Shown here piece by piece: positions 13,274-25,200 of a stretch of 64,000 nucleotides of DNA. The translations under genes were made by a program, and so were the position numbers. Below the pieces are notes generated by a model. The model had not been told where the DNA came from and did no database searches. It saw only the letters and a list, made by a program, of their open reading frames with translations. Every line of letters begins with the position of its first letter. Within the stretch, counting starts at the first letter, position 1. The stretch is taken from contig NC_074720.1 in NCBI RefSeq assembly GCF_947242115.1, forward strand, positions 43,675,529 through 43,739,528, in the 5' to 3' direction. This DNA comes from Biomphalaria glabrata (taxonomy: Eukaryota; Mollusca; Gastropoda; Planorbidae).

Positions 13274-16200
13274 GATTATTATTTGACATTTGAAATTTCG
13301 CAGATAAACTCGTACTGCTTGAAAAAATATTTCAATTAAAATGTCAGAAAATCATTTCAATAATTAGTGAATTTAATAGAATTAGTTCATCACTCCTTCT
13401 GTGTAATTAGTTTTTTTTTATTTATAAATGTATATGTACATGTCAATGTCTGGCCGTTATTTCAGCTGTTACAGCGTCGTGTAATGACAACGTTCGCTCG
13501 GTCTATATACGGACCTCTTTTTTAATAGATAAGTGTTTAGTTTATTGCATTATTTAAATATAAAGTGGGAAATTATTTAAACTTATTTTTACATAACGTT
13601 TTTTTTTTCCCATTTGAAAGTTATCAATTTATTGGGTTGTTACACAAAGGGAGGTAATTATTTTCTAAAGCTTATGTCAGATCACGCTCCCAATAGTATT
13701 TTGGTTATCTCTCATGGACTAAAGCGTTGTTGCGAGATCGACGTGTAGGTCTTGCCTCTTACAAATTTCTTTTTACAATACCTTTATTCAAGTCAGATCT
13801 TCGTGGAGCCTGGATCCAGAAACCTGGACAGCTGATCTCAAAAATGGCTCTAACGATTTTCCTTGAAATTTAACAGTTGATGTATATCGCTGAGAAAAGA
13901 ATAAATAGCTCGTTGGCCACATGGGGAAAAACTCTAGTTTAAACGGTATAATTTTTCAAAGTAACAAATAAATAAATGTAAATTTGGCTAGAGACTAATG
14001 CTAGGTCTAGTTCCAACATGGGTTTTGAAAGGACTATGAAGTTTGGGATTATTGATTCAAGAGTATAATAAATTAATATTCAGGAAAATGTGTGCATCGA
14101 CTTGTTAGTCTAGACTTATAGACTTTTCATTGGAATTATTCAATATGCTTACCTAATAGATCTAGAAGTAGGTCTAGACCAGGGGTGGACTGAGTGTCAA
14201 AATCGGCCCGGGCATTTCTATGCAATCCGCCCCACAAATTCTATATCATATGATGGGCATCCATTTCTAGGTCTACCTGTCCTCAAAGTCATTGTGTCAA
14301 GTTTGATAATGTATTAATAGGCATGTATACCGTGAACTCTACGTCTTTATTAGAAATATAGGCCTTATGCTACTTTTTAATCGCTAAGTATGTAGGCCCT
14401 AATAGGATGAAGCCTACTAGTAGCACTGTGTACGTATGAAGGCTATAACATTATTTCGGAAAATGTGTTAAATTAAAATGGTATTACACTGTAGAGTCTG
14501 TGAAAGATTTGCTTTTAAACACGGCGCTCAGAGCTCAGGGGGCCTTTTTATAAGAGAATATTATAAAACCTTTAACATTTCCATACGTGCCATAGTGGCA
14601 TCGATGCGGCCATTTCGGTTGCTCTACCGGCCCATTAGGGTACCGTCCCACCGTGCATTTGCCGAGATGCCCATATAGCCAGTCCGCCCCTGGTCTAGAC
14701 TAGATCTTAAGAGTTTTAAATCAGAAGATCAGGTCTAGCCTTTGATTTAGATGTCCATATAATGATTTAGATGTCCATATAATGATTTAGATGTCCATAT
14801 AATGATTTAGATGTCCATATAATGATTTAGATGTCCATATAATGATTTAGATGTCCATATAATGATTTAGATGTCCATATAATGATTTAGATGTCCATAT
14901 AATGATTTAGATGTCCATATAATGATTTAGATGTCCATATAATGATTTAGATGTCCATATAATGATTTAGATGTCCATATAATGATTTAGATATATGATT
15001 TAGATGTCCATATAATGATTTAGATGTCCATATAATGATTAAGATGTCCATATAATGATTTAGATGTCCATATAATGATTTAGATGTCCATATAATGATT
15101 TAGATGTCCATATAATGATTTAGATGTCCATATAATGATTTAGATGTCCATATAATGATTTAGATGTCCATATAATGATTTAGATGTCCATATAATGATT
15201 TAGATGTCCATATAATGATTTAGATGTCCATATAATGATTTAGATGTCCATATAATCATTTAGATGTCCATATAATGATTTAGATGTCCATATAATGATT
15301 TAGATGTCCATATAATGATTTAGATGTCCATATAATGATTTAGATGTCCATATAATGATTTAGATGTCCATATAATGATTTAGATGTCCATATAATGATT
15401 TAGATATATGATTTAGATGTCCATATAATGATTTAGATGTCCATATAATGATTAAGATGTCCATATAATGATTTAGATGTCCATATAATGATTTAGATGT
15501 CCATATAATGATTTAGATGTCCATATAATGATTTAGATGTCCATATAATGATTTAGATGTCCATATAATGATTTAGATGTCCATATAATGATTTAGATGT
15601 CCATATAATGATTTAGATGTCCATATAATGATTTAGATGTCCATATAATGATTTAGATGTCCATATAATGATTTAGATGTCCATATAATGATTTAGATAT
15701 ATGATTTAGATGTCCATATAATGATTAAGATGTCCATATAATGATTTAGATGTCCATATAATGATTTAGATGTCCATATAATGATTTAGATGTCCATATA
15801 ATGATTTAGATGTCCATATAATGATTTAGATGTCCATATAATGATTTAGATGTCCATATAATGATTTAGATGTCCATATAATGATTTAGATGTCCATATA
15901 ATGATTTAGATATATGATTTAGATGTCCATATAATGATTTAGATGTCCATATAATGATTAAGATGTCCATATAATGATTTAGATGTCCATATAATGATTT
16001 AGATGTCCATATAATGATTTAGATGTCCATATAATGATTTAGATGTCCATATAATGATTTAGATGTCCATATAATGATTTAGATGTCCATATAATGATTT
16101 AGATGTCCATATAATGATTTAGATGTCCATATAATGATTTAGATGTCCATATAATGATTTAGATGTCCATATAATGATTTAGATATATGATTTAGATGTC

Positions 16201-19200
16201 CATATAATGATTTAGATGTCCATATAATGATTAAGATGTCCATATAATGATTTAGATGTCCATATAATGATTTAGATGTCCATATAATGATTTAGATGTC
16301 CATATAATGATTTAGATGTCCATATAATGATTTAGATGTCCATATAATGATTTAGATGTCCATATAATGATTTAGATGTCCATATAATGATTTAGATGTC
16401 CATATAATGATTTAGATGTCCATATAATGAACGTACCAATGATACTCGCAAATATAAGCCTTGCCCGCTGGCCTAATCAGAAAAATCTTACAGTTCAATC
16501 AGATGGCTGTGTCACGGGTTCTATAGTGAAATCGAATCAAATATTTTTAAAAAAACTTATTTTATTATATTAAAAGTTAATTATTTGGAGGTATTGTATT
16601 TTTAATGTTCTCCTTGTTAAAAATGTGATCGTCTGTGAATATTTTTTAAATTGCTGTCAAATGTTTAATTGTGGGCTGTTACTTATGCTTGGACATGTGT
16701 GTTTAATGTAAGAAAATGTCCAATATATTCTCAGGTCAATTATTCCGAGTCTTACTGTCAATTGGTTCTGTGTCTGTGACAAAACAACGAATGGTCTATG
16801 TCAAGTAAGTCTTCGTTAATTCTGCGTTTGTCAGTCGAAATTTATAAATCATATAAAGATTATGGGAATTCCCTTTTTTGAAACTAATATTGTAACAAAA
16901 ATATTTATCGGCGATTGTTTATTATGCAAATAATTATAAGCTAGTATTTATTCACACACGTCTGTGTATATCTGTTTCTATGTGTATCAGTGTTCTCCCA
17001 TTGGTACAATTTTTCTTCTTAATCCTGTGCACTCCCAGGGGAGCATAGGGCCGCAACCACACCTCACCACCGAACTCGGTTTTGTGGTAGTATATGTGTG
17101 TATTTATATGTGTGTTTATATATATAGCTTTATTATCATTACCCCCTCACCCCTTTTTTTTCATAGATTGAGTGCGACAAATCCTAATAAATGGACCTCA
17201 TTCACCAATCGTAAACATACAAATTTTGTTAAGAATTTCATGCATAATCGAGATTTTTTTCGATAAACTAAATTATGTCAAGGACGCTAAACTTCAATAT
17301 TGCCAACTAGATCGAAATAAATTCTAGAAAACGGAAAAGCTTAGAAATGTTTCATTCTGTTGCTAAAAACTTACACAATTATATAAAAACATTTGAGAAA
17401 AAAAAACATAGCTTATCAACACTTCCTTTCTTCTGTACATCGAATTCACCAAAAATAATAATAATAATAATAATAATAATCTGTATTATCCGTAAGGAAT
17501 TTTGTCTTACAATTTGTGCATTACACCAAACAAAAAACATTATAACTATAAGAAACCAAAGTGTACATTGCTATTTATAGTTTTTTCCGCCAAGTATGAA
17601 AATAGATATCTAATCAATGTACGATATCTCAAACATCTTTGTTTTTCTTTCTATGGGACGATTTCTGGGGGGGGGGGAGGGTTATTGGTCTTTGTTAAGA
17701 GCTCATTGAACCCCTCCGCCCCTTGGTATCTGTGGGACTTGGTAAATAAGCTGAGTCAGCCTTGAAAACCAATGACTTGACAGAATTTAAGTCATTCAAT
17801 ACGATGTATGACTGCATTAACCTAGGGACACGCGTAGGACGTAATCATCTTCGTTTTTTTGAAGTAACGTCTGTAATTTATAAGATAAGATAAGACGATA
17901 CATTATTTAATGTTAGAACCTAAGAAGATAATGCTCTCTTTCCTAGCCCGTAGTTGGGACAGTACCAGAAGCCTCAACAACATCAACAGCGTCTATAACG
18001 ACTTCAACAACAGCTACAACAGCATCCAGCCTTCAAACAGCGTCATACACCAGCAGCGGACTGACCAACTTATTCAACTACTCCAGCAGTAACAATGCGG
18101 ACACGATCTACGGCTGGACATGTCTGACCTACACTGAGTACGTGCCAACTTGTGGATGGAAGCTGATCCTTTATTCTTCACACCCACTCACAGGCATGGC
18201 AGTAAGTTGTTTGTGAAAGTATCACAAAAAATGTTTGTAAAATGTTTATAAAATGTTTTACATGTTTCGGATGTTCCTTCAGAGTTGAAGATAGTTTACT
18301 TCCTAGTCCAAACCTCCCGCAGGACGACGGGGGATGGGAGCGGGCAGGATTTGAACCCTCGACCATCGCTAAATCCGAACGACAGTCCAGCGCACAAACC
18401 GCACGACCAGGCAGCCATCCTGTGTGTGTAACAATTGGCAACTGATTATCACTTGCCAACACTAATACAACCTTAGACCTTGACGCATTCGCCTGTCTGT
18501 ACATTTTCTTTTTTTGGTTACACATCCATTATTTTTTATCTCCCTTCGTTGACTGAGATGTTAATTTGTAGTTCTTGTCCTTTTTTTTTTTTTTTAAGGA
18601 AACCTCAGAATTTGCGCTATTCAGTTTTAGCTTTATCATCATAGGAATCCTTGGGCCCTAGGCCTCTTTTCTTTGCCTCTTTTTTGGGCTTTATGTGCCT
18701 CTTTTATGGACCATCTTGCCTCTTTTGTGGGCTTTTTTTTTATTTTTTTTTTATATGTTTTTATTTGTAAGTTATCATAATTCACAAGTATTAAATCATA
18801 AACAATTGAAAAGTGATTAACCTAAAAATATAATAACAGTAATAGAAATATTATTTAATATCAAAGACATACTACCTAACCAATGAACCCCCTAAAGACA
18901 GAAAAATGATACAAGTATCCTCTACTCCAGAACAATCAACACAATATCAGATATCCCTGACCCCCAACACCCTATTTCTGAAAAACTACATGAGCATTAT
19001 ACAGGTATATGAAAATCAAACTAGATAATTCTCCACCCTAAAGTCCATTATTTTTCTAAATGTTAATTCCAAGTGATTAGGATCAAACACCTTATTATTA
19101 TGTAGACATTTGAGGTTATTTTGAGCCAGCTAGCCCAAACAAGATTCCTGTATTCGGAAACAATAATCAAGTTAAAGTTATGTATCATTTTATTTTGAGT

Positions 19201-22200
19201 TTTGGCAGCTTGTTTAAAATGATAGACAAGTTAACATTTACATAATTGCCACAGTTTTGCTTCCAATAGGTCCATTACAGTACTTCTAACTTGAAGGAAT
19301 AATGGACATTCCAAATACATGTTTCTTTGCCTCTTTTATGTAGATCTTGTCCAACACATAGTAATATTTCAAATACCACGAAAAAATAAAAACAATGTAA
19401 TTAATCTATCTTTTTATGGAATTTATTTTATGATGTTTTTCAGGTCATTGAATACAGTTTTATGTGCTCTATTAATCAATGATTTATTCTATATGTGACA
19501 AAATTCTATCATTATTGGCGATACGTCATAGTAAATGTTTTAGTCTGGATTTAAGTTCTAGATCTACACCTGGGCTTTGATATCCTTGGTAGACAAACCT
19601 TGCGATCTATATGGCAGATGTTTTATGGTCAAAGGTTAACGAGGGTGTCTTGTAGCCAGCACAACGACCAACCGCCTTTACATTTCCCCAACTAACGCCC
19701 CATTACAGTGAGTGGACTCAGAGGCGCCCTTAAGATCCCGAAATGAACGATCCCATTTTTCACCAGGGTTGGAACTCGAGACTCTTTGGTTCGGGAGCCA
19801 AGCGCTTGACTACACGGCCAACATACTTAATATCTCTCTTTTAATAATGTTTGTAAATTCAGGGTGGCGCTGAGTTCTATACGTATACTCAAGTGGACAG
19901 CTATACCTTTCATTTGAACGCTGTGTCCAAGTACGCTGACCTGACCAACATGAGGCCAAACTGTCCAGATATTCAAGTCATTGGCAATTTCAAGTAAGTC
20001 ATTATACACATCAGAGCAGGGCCGGTCTTAGGTCACTGCAACCTATGCGGTCGCAGTGGGACCCGCACTTTCATAGGCCCCGCGCTAATTTTATGTGTAA
20101 ATTATTAAATTAAAACACTATAACTTTATACATAATAACTAGGGCTCCGCGGCCTATTGATTTATTAAAATTATTAAAATCTCCTGAAAACTCATAAAAA
20201 TCTAATGAAAAATTGATGAAACTGTCATTTTGGGATGTCACTAGATGAAAACGGCATTTTGAGCTTTAATTTATTGCAAAGACAAAATGTATTTTCTAAA
20301 ACAAAATCTAAATTTTGACAGTATGCCTATCCCTACCTAGACTAGGCCCCGCGCAATCTGTTCCGCATTGGGCCCCGCAATTGTTAGGACCGGCCCTGCA
20401 TCAGAGTACTACATAAATGTATTGCTGTGTCTGGGTGGTAGATATCTGACTCGTGATGACGTATTACTAGGGGTTCTGACTAGCAATGGTTTGGTTCGTT
20501 TATCATCCAACAGGCATAACAAAGAACTGTAACCTTTACTAAGGGAAGCAACAGCAAAGTAGAAAAGAAAAAAAATTCTACTTATGGACTTTTTTCCTTC
20601 TGTCTCTATTTAATTGTTGTCGACGGGGATGCTTGTCACTAACTGACACCTATTCTATACTGACTAATGTACTTCCACAGGTTTAAGAGAGATGGATGTA
20701 AATGTGGAGTTCTTCCCATTATATACGTTATTGTTTTTGTTTTTTAAAGAATTTTGTTCTTATTTTGGCTTGTTTTGGTTTTGATATTCTCAGAACAATT
20801 ATTCCAAGCCTAACAGTCAACTGGTACTGCGTGTGTAACCAAACAACGAATTCTATTTGCCAGGTAAGAAAGTCAATCTAAAATCAAATCTCGATCTTGT
20901 TTAGTCGGTCACTACTAGTTTCTTAGTCGTTGTATCAGCTACGTATTTCCTTTAGTGAACCCTTGGATGGCTGCCTGGTCGTGCGGTTTGTGCTTTGGAC
21001 TGTCGTTCAAACTTATTGATGATCCCGGGTTCAAACCCTGCCCGCTGCCACCGCTCGTCGTCTTTCGGGAGGTTTCGACTAGCAAGTAGATTTTCTTCAA
21101 CTCTGAAGGAACATCCGAAACATTTAAATCATTTTTTCAACAATAAGATATTGGACATTAGTCCACAAGGGGAAATAACAACGTTTATTCTTGTATGCCG
21201 TGAAGGTCACAAAACACTCATGCAGAAGGGAAGACAATTCCTTATTCTTTAAGCAAAGACAAACACGCAGACACACACAGAAAAACACAGAATTACACGA
21301 ATTGAGCTAGGTATAAAATGAATTATACTCGGTTTAAATATCTATTCATTGTGAGGAATTACAATTATGTAACATATATATTGTGTCATAAATCGCCTGA
21401 AACAACACTGTATAAATTTTCTACAGGAAAGTTGACTAGGTTTCGATCGCTGGCCGGTTATTCCAAGCCATGGTCCAGACTTTGATAACAGGGAGGCCCA
21501 TCTATGATAAGATGCCCGCTTACCCTCTTAACTCTTTCTCTCCGTAATTATTTACCACATTCTGTTGGAATCGACGTTGGTATCGTCAGTTAGGAGAGAA
21601 AGAGTTAAAGAGAGGAGTGACTGTTACTTGTCAATAAGATTTGAACTCTATAACATGCGCATTAACATGAAGGGCAAACTGGTTCACCGGCAAACTACAT
21701 CATTAGATTAATCCATCAACATAATATAGTCCCACAACGAAAACTACTAAATCATCTCTCTCTCTCTCTTTCTTTCTCTGTCTTTCTCTCTCTCTCTCTC
21801 ACTTATTCTCTCAACTTCTCACTCTCTCGTTTTTCATTCCTTTTTTTTTCTCTTTCTGTCTTTCTATCTCTTTCTATCTTTATTTCTCTTTCAAACTATC
21901 TCCTTTTCTCTTTTATCTCTCATTTTCTCTTGATCTCTCTTTTCTTCTCTCTTTCTCTTTTTCTTTCTCTCTTTCTCACACATTCTCTTCCTCTCTCTTT
22001 CTGTCTCTCTTTCCTTTTTTCTCTTTTGAAACTCTAGCTTAAAGTCCCCTCTGCTCTACACGAGATCCTGTTGACCAGGTTCTCACAGTCCTCTTATTAC
22101 CCATGGTCAGTTTCTCTGTACTTTCTCTATACAAGAAGGTACAGTAGTACTACAGAGCCGGATTTAGAAGTCTCTAGGCCCCGTTACACAGTTGGAGATA

Positions 22201-25200
22201 AGGCGCCTTATTAATTTTTTGAAAAAAAAAAAGGCTTTTTCATCAAGTCTTTTAAAACATTTTTTGACAACAACAACAAAAAAAGTTTTTCAATACAGAA
22301 TAAACAACGTTTTTTAAAGATTTTTTTTTTAAAATGTAGAACTTTAAAAAAAAAATATAGCATTTTATTTAATGTAGAACTTTCTTTAAAAAGTAGAACT
22401 TTTTTTTTTAATGTAGAACTTTTTTTTTTAAATGTAGAACTTTTTTTTAAAATATAGAACTTTTTAAAAATGTAGAACATTTTTTAAAATGTAGAACATT
22501 TTTTAAAATGTAGAACTTTTTTTTTAAATGTAGAACTTTTTTTTTTAAATATAGAACTTTTTTAAAATATAGAACATTTTTTAAAATGTAGAACATTTTT
22601 TTAAATATAGAACTTTTTTTAATGTAGAACTTTTTTTTAAAATGTAGAACTTTTTTAAAAATGTAGAACTTTTTTTTTTTTAATATAGAACTTTTTTTTT
22701 TTAAGTAGAACTTTTTTTAAATGTAGAACCTTTTTTTTAAATGTAGAACTTTTTTAAAAGTCAAATACAATTTATTAAAAACTAAACGACCGCGTTAACG
22801 AAAGAAACTTTACTAGATTTCGTCGACGAAAAATCGTTGAGGATTCCGCTGTAATCTAGCACCCGGACAAAACCACTTTCAATATTGACCTGGACATCGG
22901 TCTGGTCTCACCTTCGTTTGTTGCCTGCTCTTTATCATTTTCTCTTCAAAACAAAAAAAAAAAGATTTTAGAAATAAAAAAAAAATCACCCTTTGGGTTA
23001 GGATTTTTGTGATTTTACCATCACAACAAGAGACACAAGACACCGATAGCAGGACAAATAGACACAAGAACTATTTTGTTCCCCTTAAAATCAAATCATC
23101 AAATACAATTCAACCAAGTGATATAACATTTTTCGCATGTAAATGATGAGTGAGTCTGGTGTGAATGTATAGTTTGGTTTTCTGTAGTTATAATGTTGTG
23201 TGTGGTGTAATGCACACACTGTAAGACAAATTTCCGTATGGATAACAAAGATTATTATTATTATATCCTTCATAAGCATACACTCACAGGCACTTCTCTA
23301 TACCAGTGGGTCTCCTGCAGTGGTGGAAACTGCATTAGCAAAGGGCATTAGCTATGGGCATTAACTATGAGCATTAGCTGTGGGCATTAGCTATGGGCAT
23401 GAGCTATGGGCATTAGCTATGGGCATTAGCTGTGGGCATTAGCTATGGGCAACAGCTATGGTTGTAGCGTTTTCGACGCAAATCTTCAAAGGAGTGGAAA
23501 CAGGTTTTGGCATAAACAGCTTTGAAAAATATTGCTAAGGGTGGCATTTAGTGTTGACTGCTTTCTAAGAATCAACGGCTCCTGATTTTTTAAAATGAGG
23601 ATTGATCCTTATTGATCCTTGCCCATGTTTGGGTAAAGCTTTAAGGCAGCAGATCTCAACTCCTAGTTGAGTAGCCAGCTGGTGCAGTAGCTAGGGATTT
23701 GGAGCCCTGGGGGGCCTGACCACTTAAGGGGCCCCTGCAGTTTGACATTCAACATTATGGCATGAGGTAATGGCGTAGTACTTAATGTAAAAACAAATTT
23801 CGGACACTCATTTGGGGGACCTACTTAAGTGGGGGCCCGGGAAGATTTTCAAATTTGAACCCCCCTCTTCCTCCACCCCCAGCTACGACACTATAGCCTG
23901 CCAAGGGTTCAAGCCCCTCCAGTTCACAGGAAACAGCTTAGTTCTTCAATAAAATAACATCATGTATGACCGAACTTCTATTTATATCACATGCAAAGAT
24001 AACTCTGGACAAATATCACATAAGAGTTAATGCTCTTTACTTTTGTTTACTAGACGATAGCGCGAGGAGTTACAACATCAACGGAAACACCATCAACGAC
24101 CTACACCATTACAGGTGCTCAGAACGTAGGCGCTGTTGCTGAAGTCAGCTATGCATCATCAGATCAGACAAGTCTGGCGGAGGCGCCAGTATCGGACATG
24201 ACGTACGACTACGCTGGGTCGCAAGGTGGAAGTGACGTGGTGGTTGAGACACCATCCACCCTAGAGACATCCACTACTTCGACCACAGAACCAACATCTT
24301 CCACCTCAGCCACAGAGTCAACGACATTTTCTACTTCAACCACACAACCAACCACGACATCTACTACAACCACACAACCAACCACGACATCTACTACAAC
24401 CACACAACCAACCACATCTACTTCAACCACATCATCGACTTCTACCACACAACCAACCACGACTTCTACTACAACCACACAACCAACCACGACATCTACT
24501 ACAACCACACAACCAACCACATCTACTTCAACCACATCATCGACTTCTACCACACAACCAACCACGACATCTACTACAACCACACAACCAACCACAACAT
24601 CCACTTCAACCACATCATCGACTTCTACCACACAACCAACCACGACATCTACTACAACCACATCATCAACTTCTACCACACAACCAACCACGACATCTAC
24701 TACAACCACATCATCAACTTCTACCACACAACCAACCACGACATCCACTACAACCACATCATCAACTTCTACCACACAACCAACCACGACATCTACTACA
24801 ACCACACAACCAACCACATCTACTTCAACCACATCATCTACTTCTTCCACACAACCAAGCACGACATCTACTTCAACCACACAACCAACCACGACATCTA
24901 CTACAACCACGCAGCCAACTACATCCTCCACTTCAACTACACCTTCAACAACAGCTTCAACATCTACCTCAACAACCACCACCACCACCACATCAGCGTT
25001 GTCAGCATCCTCCTCTACTAACGTATTACCATCCAGTAAGTCTAGATAACAAACTATTCACACGAATATTAAAATAGGAAATATTTATTTATTTCTTGTA
25101 TCGATATTTAAATGTACCTTTCTTGTGCACATATTTCCTTTTTTACAATACCTCTATTCAACTCGTAACTGCGGGGAAACTTCCGGAAAAAAACTTCTAT

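Noticed and set aside
7726-20863. Modules 2 and 3 as separate genes
   Set aside because: No signal peptide or start codon, good in-phase acceptors and Thr-rich linkers, and no mucin or PAN exon of their own.
24209-24991. Valine-rich 260-codon frame on the minus strand
   Set aside because: Reverse shadow of the Thr-rich mucin exon (ACC/ACA read backward as valine codons).
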